A stretch of 64,000 nucleotides of DNA from Nemophila menziesii (GCA_029959085.1 JARWIR010000002.1:78706224-78770223); one strand, 5' to 3'. Counted from the first letter of the stretch, positions 20,607-33,190 are shown. Numbers and translations: made by a program. The notes: a model not told the origin generated them from the sequence alone.

Positions 20607-22140
20607 GCTGATTCTCTAATAATTTAATCTGTGCATCAGACGCTTGTTGATTATGAATAGATTGCATCTGGAGAGAAATTAAGTTTTCAACGGTTTTCTG
20701 AAGGTTATTTGCACCTTCTTGAGGATGCGCAAGTAAGGCTTTTTGGTTCATGGTTTCGTTGTAACTTTCTTGAGGAGCTTGTCTCTGAACATAGTTTCCT
20801 TGATTCTGTCGCCCTTGATAATTATTATGAGGTCTTGGATTGAAGTTGTTACCTTGGGGACGCGGCTGATACGCGTATGTAGGATTGGCTGCCCCATTAG
20901 GATTTGAATATTGAAACCCAGGATGGTTTCTGTTAGGCTGATATCCATTACCACTCGAATTAAAGTTTCCTCTATTGGAGACAAACATCACAGACTCTTG
21001 ATTATTCTGACAATTCTCCCAATCGTGATCATTTACACCACAATACTCACATCCATACACTTCTTGCGCAGCCTTTACCTCAACTCTTTTATTCGAAAAA
21101 CCTTCTTTCACGGCTAATGTAAGTTGTCTCAACTGTTGTTCTAATGTGGTTTGTATCTTGTTCTCTAAGGAGTTGAACTTCTCTTCAATGTTGACATTAT
21201 TAACTCCTCCTTCAATTGGCGTTCTTACGGTATTCCATCCTACTTCATTATCTACTGTTTTATCTAAAATAATTCTTGCATACGCAGGTTGAACTCGTAA
21301 AAACGCACCACCACATAACAAATCTAAATCTTTTCGTGAACTCCCCTCAAGACCGTTATAGAAATTTTTCAATTGTTGTTGTTCTGAAAGGTCATGATTG
21401 GGGACTCTTCATAAACATTTCTGAAATTTCGACCAACTTCTACCCAACGCTTCATCATATTCTTGTCGGAAATGTGTTTACTCAAGTTGAGCATCTAACC
21501 TCATGTTGGACGGATAATATCTGTCGAAAAACGCAGCCTGTAACTGTTCCTAGTTCGTAATCTTTCCTGGTTCTTGCGAATCATGCCAATTACTCGCTCC
21601 ATCTATTAAGAAAAATCTAGATGTAGCAAAATACATTTTCTCCCTCATTACCCCTTGCGTAATGTATGAATCGCAAATTTGCATAAATTTTTGTACTGCG
21701 CGAAGTGGGTCTTCTCCGGGTTTGCCACGAAAGTTTCCGAAATTCTGAAATTGAGCTAGCATACCCGAATCTGGACGGAATCTTGGAACATTGATATTAG
21801 CTGGGCTAATCCCAAGAGGAGGGGCAAGGAATGGTTCTTGTGCTGGACCGGTAGAAAACCATGGGACGACTATTTGAACTTGAATTGGAGGATTTGGAAT
21901 GACAGGTGGAATCGGAAGATTAGGAATTCCTGGAGGCACTAGTGGCTGACCATTTGCGTTTAGCTGAACTCCTGGGTTCTCTTGGTTATGAAGATTAATA
22001 TTATCCATTTTGTTCGCTAATTCTTCTACTTCTCTCGCTTCTTGTTCTTTCCTTCTCTTGTTAGCAAGTTTGATTAATGATTCTGGATTATTAAGGATCG
22101 GAGGTGATGGCTCAAGATCCTTAAAGAGTCTCCTTCGCAT
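20578..22140 (-). pseudogene. Gag (Athila), interrupted
   Basis: The minus-strand ATG at 22140 (MRRRLFKDLEPSPPILNNP) opens the frame. A proline-rich region (VPPGIPNLPIPPVIPNPP) precedes the capsid domain (ANINVPRFRPDSGMLAQFQN). The frame meets a TAG at 21552-21550 (just before EQLQAAFFDRYYP), two further stops between 21550 and 21372, and then reads on through a zinc knuckle CEYCGVNDHDWENC (CX2CX4HX4C) and a glutamine/asparagine-rich tail. The protein would form the virus-like particle. The interrupting stops rule out a full product from this copy. Confidence 0.88.
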
Positions 22141-22253
22141 ACACCAAACCTAAAAACCTGAAAAAGATGAACAAACAAAAAGCGTAAAACTGATAAAAAG
22201 AAAAATAAATGCAACTAGTCACTAAAGGATAAACACCGTGGTCACACGCTACC

Positions 22254-22272
22254 GTCCCCGGCAGCGGCGCCA
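22254..22272 (-). promoter_or_regulatory. Primer binding site
   Basis: The minus strand reads TGGCGCCGCTGCCGGGGAC, six bases inside the 5' LTR edge. It is complementary to the CCA-bearing 3' end of a tRNA. The plant Athila PBS I remember is TGGCGCCGTTGCCGGGGA, complementary to tRNA-Asp, and this differs by one base. Confidence 0.8.
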
Positions 22273-22278
22273 AAAACT

Positions 22279-22959
22279 TGGTGGTCCTTTGTGTGTTCTA
22301 AATATAATATAATAAGTAAAGAGAACCACAACCGCAAGTGTACGGTTGTCCCAAGTAATAATAGTGATAAACAGGATCGTTCACAGGGACGGTGGTTGAC
22401 TTCAATGCTTATCAATTAATGAATGATTGCACTTATGAAAGCAAATAAATGATTTGATAGTTGGTTGGTTGATTTTTACTAATCCTAAGTAAGAAAGACT
22501 AATGTAAAAATGCAAGTAAATAACTAGACGCAAGTAAATAGAAGCTAGACGCAAATATGATTAGGCAGTACTTGAGAGACGCAAGGATTTCTCCTAACTC
22601 TATTTCATTCCATATGTTGTTTAAGGGACAAATTGGTCAATTAACATAGGTCGGGATTCGGGAATCTTCGTACCCCCGTCAGGGTTGACTATGAAGCTAT
22701 TCTAGGATGTCACAAACCCCGTCAAGGTGATTATGATCCACCTTCGAATGATTAAGCTAAAAATACCCAATAGGCCATAAGATTAATTACGCTCGTCAGA
22801 GTCAAATACTTTCTATCCTATATTCTGTAATTAATTCCATATCTAAACCCCCGTCAAGATGATCCACACGCCACTATGTGGAATAGCTTAGATACTAATA
22901 CCTGTTATTAATTAGATACTTTAAGAACAGTAAATAATCACAAATTACAAAAACATGTA
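22279..22959 (-). repeat. Truncated 5' LTR of the Athila-like element
   Basis: Matches 11166-11850 of the 3' LTR from the TGGTGGTCC edge inward and then stops at AAACATGTA (22959). From 22960 onward the sequence is LINE. The missing portion is the U3/promoter half, so this element lacks its own transcription start region on this side. Confidence 0.9.
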
Positions 22960-24241
22960 TCTCAGAAATACTCTTTTTCAAGCTATTATCATTACCACCA
23001 TAGTATATTTCACTTTTTTGGTAATTTATACTAAGGCCTGACATTCTTGAGAACACTTCAAGCCCTTTCTTAACTTCTATAGCTGAATCAATATATGCCT
23101 TCAAAAAGATTAATAAATCATCTGCAAAGATGATATGATTTAATTTAAGCTCTTCACATCTCTGGTGATATTTAAAAGTCCTTTTTTCTCCCATCTTATT
23201 AAAGAGACCTGTGAATATATCCATACAAATGGCAAAAAGATAAGGTGAGAGGGGGTCCCCCTGCCTCAACCCTCTATTACCTTTAAAAAAACCACAAGCT
23301 TCACCATTAACACACACAGAGTATGTTGGAGTACACACACACATTTCAATCCACTTAATAAACTGTTCAGGAAAAACAAAAGCTCTCAATATATTAAGTA
23401 AGAACTTCCAATTCACACTATCATAAGCTTTTTGGAGATCTAAGTTAATAGTGGATTTAGGAGCTGAGTTTTTCTTCTCATATCCTAGCACCACCCTCTG
23501 AGCCACCAAGATATAGTCACTAATATATCTGTTTCCAACATAAGCTGCTTGATTTAGAGATATAATTGAATTTATAACGTTTTTAAGTATTTTACAGATA
23601 ACTCTTGAAATGGTCTTGAAAGATATATTAGTACAAGAGATTGGCCTAAATTTCTTTACACTTGAAGCATCTTTCTCTTTAGGAATTAGAATAATATTTG
23701 TAGTATTGATCTGAGTTAATATCTTACAGTTATTTAGGCATTCTTTAACTGCAAGTGTGAAATATTCTCCAATAATGCTCCAAGATGACTTATAGAAAGC
23801 TGCATTTAAACCATCAGGACCAGGACTTTTATTGTCCCCAATTGAAAACAGAGCTTCTTTAATCTCTATATCTGTAATAGGTGCTATTAATGAAGCTCCT
23901 TGTTCAGCTGATAGAGTATTATTAATTATAGTATCAACTGAGCAGACTTCTTCATTACCATCTTCTTTCCCCAGGAGATTTGTGTAAAAATTCACAAATT
24001 CATGTTTAATGGTGTCAGGATTATCAATTATATCACCTGAGTCATTAATAAGAATGGAGATATTATTCTTTGCAATTCTTCCCTTTACAATTTTATAGAA
24101 ATATGCAGTATTGCAGTCCATGTTATTCACTGATACACATTTAGCTTTTTGCTTCAAAATATTATGTTGTATAATGATAGCTTCCTCAAGCTTTTGGTGA
24201 AGTATTCTTTCCTCACTGAGTATACATGAGTCAGTTTCACC
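22960..24241 (-). pseudogene. LINE ORF2 reverse transcriptase domain
   Basis: The minus-strand frame is continuous from 24157 into the LTR. Visible RT blocks are DNKSPGPDGLNAAFYK, IILIPKEKDASSVKKFRPIS, INLDLQKAYDSVNWKF, GLRQGDPLSPYLFAI, HIIFADDLLIF (catalytic FADD intact) and SGLSINYQKSEIYYGG. The frame then crosses the junction at 22960 and ends at 22895 with residues encoded by Athila LTR sequence, a chimeric C-terminus of about 20 residues. Upstream it joins the endonuclease through one in-frame TAG (24244-24242). The C-terminal zinc-knuckle (zf-RVT) part of plant LINEs is absent. Confidence 0.9.
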
Positions 24242-25194
24242 CTACATAATCCTCATTTGAATAGTATCCAGTTGAGTCTTCATCTTTTCTATTTCAATAC
24301 TATTCTTTCTGAAATATAAATTGTTGAACCTCTTAAGAGAAACTTTAACATTCCTCTGCTTCACACAAACTTTATACATTCCATTACCATTAACATTAAT
24401 ATTCCAAGATTCCCTAACTGTGTCCATATATTTATCATGATTAATCCATATGTTGAAGAACTTGAACTGACTAGAGAAGAATTTTTTTGTGCCTCCAATA
24501 TTTAAGTTCATAGCACAGTGATCAGATGTTGATGGAGGATGCACACTCACACTAGATGACATAGAATCAAGCCACTTAATATTAATGAACACTCTATCAA
24601 TATTACTAGCACGGATTTGATCACTAGTGTTCTTATTAGTCCAAGTATAATACTGCCCTCCATAACTATGCTCATACAAATTTGAATCATCCACACATTC
24701 TATAAACTCTAATGCCCCATTATCCAGCTCAGTACAATTAAGCCTATCTCTAATATTTAATATCTCATTGAAATCTCCCATAAAACAGAGTTTTTCTTTA
24801 TCATACCTTTGACTCCAATTCACCATATCTCTCCATAATAGTCTTCTCCCTTCATCACTACTACTCGCATATATCATACCAATAATTAGCTTTTCATAAT
24901 TTTCCTTCACTCTCAGTTCAAATATCATAGCCTGAGAAGTCTGATCAACTAGATGAACATCAGCAAAATTCTTATCCCATAAAACCCAAATTCTTCCACT
25001 ATCATCCTTATTATAATTGTGCATCATTTCCCAATGAGTGAAGTGAGCACTTATTATGCAGAGTAATTACTAAACTTAACTTTTGTTTCCAAAATTCTAA
25101 TTACTCTAACTTTATTCTTTACTAGAAAATCTTTAACATCTAACTGCCTAAGGAGGCAATTAAAGCCTCCCACATTCCAAGCTGTGATGATCAT
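24242..25194 (-). pseudogene. LINE ORF2 apurinic-type endonuclease domain
   Basis: ORF2 starts at the ATG 25194-25192, overlapping the TGA of ORF1. It opens with MIITAWNVGGFNCLLRQ and continues to ETKVKF, two conserved endonuclease blocks. A frameshift near 25075 moves the frame. The rest reads from 25027: GRIWVLWDKNF, CFMGDFNEIL (catalytic GDFN), YTWTN and PSTSDHCAM (catalytic SDH). It continues to an in-frame TAG at 24244-24242. The enzyme nicks target DNA to prime reverse transcription. Confidence 0.88.
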
Positions 25195-26390
25195 ATATTG
25201 GGAGATCTTGTGATTTCATCACCCCCTTCATGATTGATAAACAGTAAGACATCATGATCAATCTGACTTTCTTCCCTATTTTGCAGCTTTTCAAATGAAT
25301 TCATCACCCTGATAGAGCTTGATTCACCTGTTTTGTTATCAGTTCTTTTGTTGCTTCTCACTACACTCCATTCATTCACTACTGTCTTCCCTTTATCAAC
25401 TAACTTCTCACTTGTTTGTTTAGGGACCCAAACTTTCTGAGAATTTAGACATTTAGCTTCAACATGACCAATTTTGTTACACTTCTTGCACACTATAGGC
25501 CTCCATTCATAATCCACTTTAACTTACTGTAACTCATCCATACCTATAACAACTAACACATTATCAGGTAGCTCATCCTTAATATCAACTTCCACACAAA
25601 CTCTAGCATAGCCAAGTCTAGTTTTGGATTCTGTAATACTATCCATTAGGATTGGTACCCCTACACCACTAGCAACATAACCAAGACCTTTTTGTGTCCA
25701 TAAATTCATTGGCACATTTGTCAATTTCACCCAAATTGGGATTTTAGTTATATCTAATCTGTCAAATTGCATCCCTGGCTTTCAAGGACAGAGGAGTAAA
25801 GGCTTACCACTGATATGCCATATTTGTTCAAGGGCTTTATTATAATACTGCTGATTTTCAAACTTAAACACCACACTTCCTTTCAAATTCGATTTAATTT
25901 CAACTTTGCCCATCTTATTCCATTGATACTTTACAAAGTTAGCTATAGCATAGAAAGGAGGCGGATTATCAATGAATTGACCAACAAGACAATTCACCCA
26001 TTGTTCAGCGCCTTCTTCCAAGACTTCAATCGGAGGTTTGATGATTTTCCTACCTTGTATTGTAACTGGTTCATGATGTTCAAGCTTCATTGAGTTATTT
26101 GCACATCCAAACAGTTGAGACCATGGAACACTTTTAGATTCAGTAATATTTTTAGGCTCTACCAGATCCACAACTTGAGCTTGAACTTCCTCTTCAATAC
26201 TTTTTAAATCATCTTTACCTTGCGTCGCCGATCTCTCCTCTGTTTCTTCTTTATAAGACTCCGGTGTATTGAGTAGATTTGAGCTCGGTGACAACATCTC
26301 CTTAGTAATGTCTCTGTATTTCGTCTTAGCTTTGGGTTGCTTACTCGACCCATTGTTAGCTTTATTTGATTTAGCAGAAAATGATAAGAG
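25191..26390 (-). pseudogene. LINE ORF1 (nucleic-acid-binding protein)
   Basis: The minus-strand frame is open from about 26390 with two in-frame stops: TGA at 25784-25782, where the family has Trp (CP-stop-KPG), and TAA near 25526-25524. It contains the block WSQLFGCANNSMKLEHHEP, a DUF4283-like region (FVKYQWNKMGKVEIKSNLKG ... IPIWVKLTNVPMNLWTQKG) and a CCHC knuckle CKKCNKIGHVEAKC. It ends SPNI-stop at 25191. ATGs are present at 26297 and internally; the true start is uncertain because the region upstream of 26297 is open but lacks a good ATG. Confidence 0.85.
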
Positions 26391-26799
26391 TCAACAAAAA
26401 GATGGAAAACGACAAAGAAAGGTGTAAAAAGATAAAATCTAGATGGAGAAGGAGCGGAAATGATATGGATGAAGGTAGAAGGCGGATTGAATGTATGAAT
26501 TTTAGGGAGAGAGAAAGTGGAACTTTTGTTAGATCCCAGAAATTTTTGGGATTAACAAAAGATCCGGATAAGAAAATAGCAAAAGGTGGAAAAAAGGTGT
26601 AAAAAGTGGATAAAATCTGAAAAAGGAAAGATGGAATAATTTTAGTGGATTAATGTGTAGAGAGGATATTTTTGTGAGTCGACTCTCATTTTGATAGAAT
26701 TCGACCTTATATGAACACTATTGATAGTGAAAACCAATCAGCCTTATACCTGGCAGGTTCATACAAGAAAATACTTTCATTGGAAATAAAATAATTACC

Positions 26800-28290
26800 C
26801 ACATTAAAAGGAAAAAACCAACCAAATAGTATCTAGTGGCAGTTAAACTTGATATTTAGAAAGCTTATGAATTCATTGAATGGGATTTTTTCACAAAGTT
26901 AATGTTAAAAATGGATTTTAATTAAGAATGGGCTAGAAAAATAATGATTTATGTAAACACAGTTAATTACAAATTTAATATAAATGGAGAAATACCCAAT
27001 CTCCTAAAACCTTCTAGAAGGATTAGGCAGGGGGACCCCCTATATCCCCTACTTTCATGCATAACTTCACAAATCCTCGACGTATTAATACAACATAAAA
27101 TTGATAATAAACTATTACATGACATAAGAATCGGTAAAAATTGACCAAAAATCACTCATTTTCTTTTCCCGTAGATGATAATGCGTTTTTTCTAAAAGCA
27201 AACTACACTGAAACAGCCTCTTTCATGATATCATTAAGAATTATAAACAAGACAGATGTTTAGTCCTAAATCTTAATAAATGTGGTTTATTTTAGCCTTA
27301 ATACCCCACAACTAATATAAAATATAATGGCATAAATACCAAATATGATAAAGGTCCATAACCTTTGTAATTACCTAGAAATACCTACGGAAAGGAGTAG
27401 ATCAAAATCCAAGGATCTACAATATATAATTGATAACATACTAACAAGGATAGGTAATTGGAAAATCGTATACCTCTCAGAAGGAGGAAATAAAATATAA
27501 TTAAATTTATCTTATAAAGTCTTCCTAATTATATAATGTCCTCATTCAAAATTCATAAAAACATTGTAATTATATACACTCAATCATCTCTTACTTCTGG
27601 TGGTCCTCAAATGTAAAGAAGAAAATCTGTTTCTTCAAAATTTGAAGAAGGCATGGGTTTTAGTGACATACAGTTAATGAATTTGGTCTTGTTAGGAAAA
27701 CAAGCCTGGAATCTTAACAATAATAAAAAATTCCTTATTTTTACTTAATGATAGAGATATATTCAAAAATCATTCCTATTATAAAATAGGGGTTGGTAAA
27801 ACAATAAATATTCATAAACGCAACTAGATTACTAACCTTGAGAATAGTCCCAAACCTAATAATACTGGTACAACTCTGCTACACAACCTATTTACAAATG
27901 ATAATAAATCATGGAATATGGAATGAATTAAAAAAATTGTATTCAACACAAACAACCAAAACACATTGAGAAAATGATTATACCTAATTTTAAAAGTAGG
28001 GTCGGATTTGTTCTTCCTTTGGCAAAAACCGTATCTATACTATTAAAGAGGCATATTACCACCTAAAACCCTCATAAAGTATTAAAGAAAAAGGAAAAGA
28101 CAAAAAACCTATCTAGCTCGCATAGTAATACTAAAAAATTATAATACTCTCGTATCTAGGAATTATCTTAAATTGTTGGATAAAAATACAATTTAAAGAC
28201 GATGTGTAACACAATGTTTAATCTACCTAGGGTTATTAAACTCCTAGCTTATTATACAAACCCCTCTTAAGGTATATAAAGTACATTTGG
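26800..28290 (+). pseudogene. Old LINE reverse-transcriptase relic, copy B
   Basis: The plus strand shows decayed RT blocks: KLDI-stop-KAYEFIEWDFF, IRQGDPLYPLLSCI and a FVDD-like site just after 27160, followed by more than ten stops. It continues as weak similarity to the connecting region and zf-RVT area up to about 28290. It is the same copy type as 54480-57214 (minus strand). It differs from the younger LINE at 22960-26690 and lies in the opposite orientation. Confidence 0.75.
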
Positions 28291-28900
28291 GATTCATAAA
28301 CTAATCATAAAACTATGTCGGTAATTATTGTAGATATTTATAATTTTTAATTGATAACAGTCATTTCATGAGTATGGCCCAACTTATCAGAAGATCAATA
28401 GTATTGGATGAACTTAAGGATGGTTTTGGTATTGTCTATGGTTTTTCTATGGGTTTCCTATGGGTATTGTTAGGACATTTCACTATGATTACAAAAAAAA
28501 TAGGTGTTCTAACAAGACTAATTCAAAATGGGGATCAAACTATTATTTACCCAATATCCTAGGTAATGTGTAGGATGCTACCAAGTAGAGGAATGTATAT
28601 AGGAACGAGCCTCTTGATTACACGATTCTACTGGTGTTGAGCTCATAATACGGAGTTCACCAGGTTAGTTTCCCTAGAATAAGGAATGGTTAAGTTAAAC
28701 TATTGTTGGCAATCCTTTACTCGCATGCTCCCCTGTTTTGTTTGTACGACAAACAACTATTTTAATTTCTCCTAAGAAAAGTAATAAAATTTGAGGCGGT
28801 TCCCCCACATTCCTCGCCCCAAACAATAAATCTTGGCTTGAAATATTTCGATAGTAGTATCGTGATTTTCTACTTCTGTAGGAGACTACTAGCTCAAACA

Positions 28901-29158
28901 GGTGAGCTAGCTCAACTGCCAGGGCTCTCTCTCAGCTAAGAGGTATAGGATTCAAATCCTAAAGGTTGAAGAAATTTAAGAAGGATTAGAAAGTTGTTGG
29001 TCATGACTCTATTTCTCATCCATGAGGTCCAAGGTTCAGAAATCCTCTAGAACATGGATAACCTTGTTCTGAATTGCTAGGGGTTAGGGTTGGGGAGGTA
29101 GTCATATTCCTTGTGGGATTAGTCAGGTGTACGTCCAGAACCCACGAATCAAAAAAAA
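28901..29158 (+). mobile_element. tRNA-derived SINE in copy B
   Basis: Same element as at 380-640. The A-box-like region is TAGCTCAACTGCC and the B-box-like is GGATTCAAATCC (about 28949-28960), closer to consensus than in copy A. It ends in GTGGGATTAGTCAGGTG and an A-rich tail at 29150-29158. Confidence 0.65.
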
Positions 29159-29287
29159 GCTCCATAAGTCTTCATAATCTATATGTGTGCAATAAAATCT
29201 ATGTGGATAAGTTTTTATTTGATTAATGACAAAGGGTTGTAAACTCACGTGTCATTCTTGTAATGAATGCAAAATCAATAGAGGTTG

Positions 29288-30706
29288 GAATATTGCATTG
29301 GAATGCGTTATTATTAACTTTGAAAAAAATATATTATGACTAACTAGTATTGGTAATGACGATAACATTTTTATAGTTTACTTTGTGTCATCTAACAATT
29401 AATAGGGTATCTTACAATATTGTTGCAACTCTAGATCATCTATTTATTAACTAATTGTTTATGGAAATAAGTGTATAACCTATTCGATCAATTAGAAATT
29501 TACTAAAAAATGGAAAAGATTCATCGCATAATTTTTAATTTGTTATAAATAATAAACATATTAAAATATGGATAAGATTTTAAATAACAACTAATATCTA
29601 AAACATCTAAATGAGATAGAAATTTTACTAATAGACCACAAAAGTAGTTAGTAGCTAAAATATTTTAAAGTGTCAAAAATCAACTAATAAATTAGATAGC
29701 TAGTGGATGGTGAACGCCATTTTAGGTGTGGAAATTAACTACAAACAGGAGAGTGGAAAATTGCACTGGAATTAATTATTATTAACTTTGAAAACAAATA
29801 TATTATGACTAACTAGTATCGATAATGACGACAACATTATTATAGTTTACTTTGTGCCATCTATCAAATAATATGGTATCTTACAGCAGTGTTGCAACTC
29901 GAATTCATCTATCTATTAAATAATTGTTTGTGGAAATAAGTGTATAACCTATTTGATCAATTAGTAATTTACTAAAAAATTAAAAAGGTTTGTCGCATAA
30001 TTATTAATTTGTTATAAATGATAAACATATTAAAATAAATATAAGATTTCAAAGAACAACTAATGTCTAAAACATCTAAGATACAAATTTTACTAATAGA
30101 TTACAAAAGTAGTTAGTAGCTAAAATATTTTAAGTTTGCTAAAGTTTCAAGATCAACTAATAGTGTATCGAGCTAGTGGATGATGAAAGCCATTTTAGGT
30201 GTGGAAGTTAACTACAAACAGGAGTGTGGAAAATTGCATTGGAATTAATTATTATTAACTTTGAAAACAAATATATTATGAGTAACTAGTATCGGTAATG
30301 ACGACAACATTATTATAGTTTACTTTGTGCCATTTAACAATTAATAGGGTATCATACAAAATTGTTGCAACTCGAGTTCAACTATCTATTAACCAACTGT
30401 TTATGGAAATATGTGTATAACCTATTTGATCAATTATTATTTTACTAAAAAATTAAAAAGATTCAGCGCATGATTATAAATTTGTTATAAATGATAAACA
30501 TAGTAAAATAATGATAAGATTTCAAAGAACAACTAATATCTAAAATATCTAAATGAGATACAAATTTTACTAATAGATCACAAAAGTAGTCCGTAGCTAA
30601 AATATTATAAGTTTGTTAAGGTTTCAAAAATTAACTAATAGTGTATCAAGCTAGTGGATGGTGAAAGCAATTTCAGGTGTGGAAGTTAACAACAAACAGG
30701 AGTGTG
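29288..30706 (+). repeat. 0.47 kb tandem repeat, three units (copy B)
   Basis: Units begin at 29288, 29756 and 30229, giving lengths of 468, 473 and 478 bp. The third unit is closest to full length. The array is one unit longer than in copy A and has the same number as copy C. Confidence 0.85.
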
Positions 30707-31385
30707 AACCCTAGACACCATCGAGTGGGTGAAGAATTAGCATGGGACATGCAAGGAAGTTGGATATGATGGTTTATGGTGATATTCGTATTCACTTCAC
30801 ATTTGATCATAGAGTTGATAACTTTATATGATGGGTTAATGTTGGCAAGGGAACGTGGAGCGAATATCTTATGTGTAGAGGTGGATTCTTAAGAGTTTCT
30901 TAATGTGTTGGACCAATCATAAAGTCGTAGATGATTGTGATCCATAATGATCGAGGAGGTGCCATTCTTTGCAAAAACGTTTTTGTTCGAGATCAAGAAC
31001 ATATGCTGAGAAACTCTTGTGTGCGCAAACTGGTTGGCTAGAGTAAAAACTTCCTAGAAGAGACATATAGCGACCAATAGTGACCCACCAAACAAAATTT
31101 GACAAAAATAAAAAAAATAACAACATATAATTGTATGAAAAAATTTAAATTTAAACTTGAACAATGGTATATAATATATTTTACTAAAACCAAATACAAT
31201 TATACTTTTTATTTTAAATTTTAAATATTTTATAACACAAATTATGTAATTACGCGTACAAAAAGAATATCTTAGTTAAAATTTATTTTTAAAACAAAAA
31301 GGCACATAAAAATAATGTAGAAATATTTATTTATAATTTATAATCACGGAAGGAAGTCATTTTTAGACAAAATTTAACCCACGGT

Positions 31386-31587
31386 TTTTTGTTTTTTTTT
31401 TTTTTTTTGGTACATGGGTTCCGGGATTGCTTATGCAAGCCCGACTAATCCCACGGGGATATACACGCCTCCCCATGTATATTCCCAGGTAAATCAGAAC
31501 TAGGTGACCCATGTTCAGGGAGGAGTTCAAGCCTTGTATCTCTTACTTTACATCCGTTAGGGAGGGGATTCGAACCCTATCCAAGCC
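31386..31587 (-). mobile_element. 5'-truncated Au-like SINE, present only in copy B
   Basis: On the minus strand the element begins near the B box (GGGTTCGAATCCCC), lacks an A box, and ends with GTGGGATTAGTCGGGCTTGC and a poly(A) run of about 25 (poly(T) at 31386-31411). In copy C the flanking sequences are directly joined (AACCCACGGTTTTTATTTATAAATC), so the insertion post-dates the B/C duplication. Confidence 0.8.
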
Positions 31588-31759
31588 TTTTATTTATAAA
31601 TCATATTTGTCTGCTGTTGTCACGCACTAAAACCCTATCAGTCGCCTCCTACAAATATACACACATTAGCAACAATAATAATAATTCTTAAACTCTCATC
31701 CTTCCTCTAGCTTTTATATAACGTTGTTGTCGACTCCATCTAAGATAGCAAAGAAGAAG

Positions 31760-32260
31760 TCAAACGCAAACAGATAGAAGATGATCAAGTCTGTGTTGTT
31801 AATGTAGTTTCAGCATTTGGAGTCTCGTGAGCTTTATGAGGGAACTATTAATGTTAGTTATGAAATGTATAGCTCTGAGCCTTCCTGAATTTGCCTCATT
31901 TGTGACCCACCATTGAAGAAGAATTTACCGATCAAGTTTCTGGGGAATGTTGTATCCAATAAACTTTTACCAAGGAGCAAAGTCCATATCTTTTTAGCTG
32001 CTCAAAAGACTCATCTCTGATGCTTGAAATCCCAGAAAAAAACAATTACAGTTTTGGACTTGAAGATGATAACAAAACTAATAAAAACTTGCCTTCAGAA
32101 GATGTTGATTCTGTAAGCTTCCCTGTAGAAAAGAATGTGGATCTTATGCACTTTCTGAAACTGAAAAATATTCAGTTAATGAGGCTCTTTATTTTCATTT
32201 GCATAATTGAATATTATGAAGTTTTTCAGAAATATAGTCTAAATATATTATATATATGTA
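31760..32260 (+). pseudogene. Exon-like relic of unrecognised gene, copy B
   Basis: Counterpart of 8480-8885. Conserved blocks include HLESRELYEGTINVSYEMYS, EEFTDQVSGE and LEDDNKTNKNLPSEDVDSVS, then VEKNVDLMHFLKLKNIQLM. Stops and frameshifts sit at different positions from those in copy A. The last 260 bases are open in one frame from 32020. Function unknown. Confidence 0.45.
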
Positions 32261-32829
32261 CAAATGAGGTTAATACTTTCTAAATAGGGTCATTGAGTAA
32301 AATATTTTATCTCCTTAAATTTAAACTTCTAATCTTTACGGATTGTATTTCTTAAAAATCACTAGGTCCTTGTATTGTTGTTTATTATGATGAATAATGA
32401 AAGATAGAAATCGGTGTAATATTTGAGAACGGTTTTAAAAAATAACCGGTGTTTATGTTTTTTGTATTCATGTGTTTTTTTAGTCATTTTTATGTCTTTG
32501 GAGAGTATGTGAAGTGAGTTTTTCTTGTATTTTCTATCTTTATTAAATGATACAGTAATCAAAATTTTGGCTTCTATTTATACCTTTAGAGTATGTGTAA
32601 AATGAATTTTCTTATATATTTCATCTTTGTTAAACGCCACAGTAATCAATATTGTGTATTCTATTTATGAATGGTGTATGTAGTTACAAGTATCAATCCA
32701 GCTGTTATGTATTTCTTCTGCTAATATTTATTTCAAGTTCGAATAAGCTGAATCACAGATTGTAATAGTAAAATTAATTATTAGTATATTATTAAATTTG
32801 TTTTATGACTTCTATCTTGTCTTTGTGGT

Positions 32830-33190
32830 ATGGCAGCTAGTCTACTGATTCATGATTCAGACATATTAACGATGGGGAGTTGGCATGTTTATACAACGGT
32901 ATCCCGTGGTAAAGAAGTATTAGGAACACACCATTGGACCTTTTTCACTAATCTTTTATTCTCCATTTGCGCAAGAATGGACCTAAATGTTGTTTTGGCA
33001 TCCTCGGAAATGTCTAGTTACCTTTACAACTTCTCTTTAAAATTTTATTTCAATAATTTAATTATTAATGTTCGTTTTGTTCCATATGCATTGGTCAGCA
33101 TGGATTGATGTTGGCTGGTACGGATAGTTTGGACATTCTATAAAAAGGAGATCCCTACAAAGTGTTTTCAATTGTTATACTAATCTACTT
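32830..33190 (+). pseudogene. Second exon-like relic, copy B
   Basis: Contains DSDILTMGSWHVYTTVS and, in the same open frame, HHWTFFTNLLFSICARMDLN. It is followed after an intron-like AT-rich stretch with a CAG acceptor by the GATGTTGGCTGGTACGG block. The same order is present in copy C (minus) and D3. No recognised domain. Confidence 0.35.

Larger units (their letters stand above)
11166..22959 (-). mobile_element. Athila-like Ty3/gypsy retrotransposon, 5' LTR truncated
   Basis: All genes read on the minus strand. The order is truncated 5' LTR (22279-22959), PBS (22254-22272), gag, protease, RT/RNase H, integrase, an extra ORF at the env position, the polypurine tract and the full 3' LTR (11166-12725). 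The DLGAS protease site, the extra ORF and the tRNA-type PBS are typical of the Athila group of plant Ty3/gypsy elements. I count about five in-frame stops and two frameshifts across gag-pol, so the element is defective but not ancient. It inserted into the copia relic of composite copy A. Its right side is cut by a junction with a LINE, so no target-site duplication can be checked. Confidence 0.9.
22960..26690 (-). mobile_element. L1-type LINE, 3' end missing
   Basis: Minus-strand order: 5' region (about 26690-26390), ORF1 with a DUF4283-like domain and CCHC knuckle, and ORF2 with endonuclease and reverse transcriptase. It is cut at 22960 within ORF2, after the RT catalytic core, by a direct junction with the Athila LTR. 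LINEs normally lose their 5' ends during insertion. Loss of the 3' end therefore points to a later deletion or recombination. Overall decay is mild. Confidence 0.9.

Noticed and set aside
26967..27155. 62-codon minus-strand frame
   Set aside because: Complement of the RT block of the old LINE relic.
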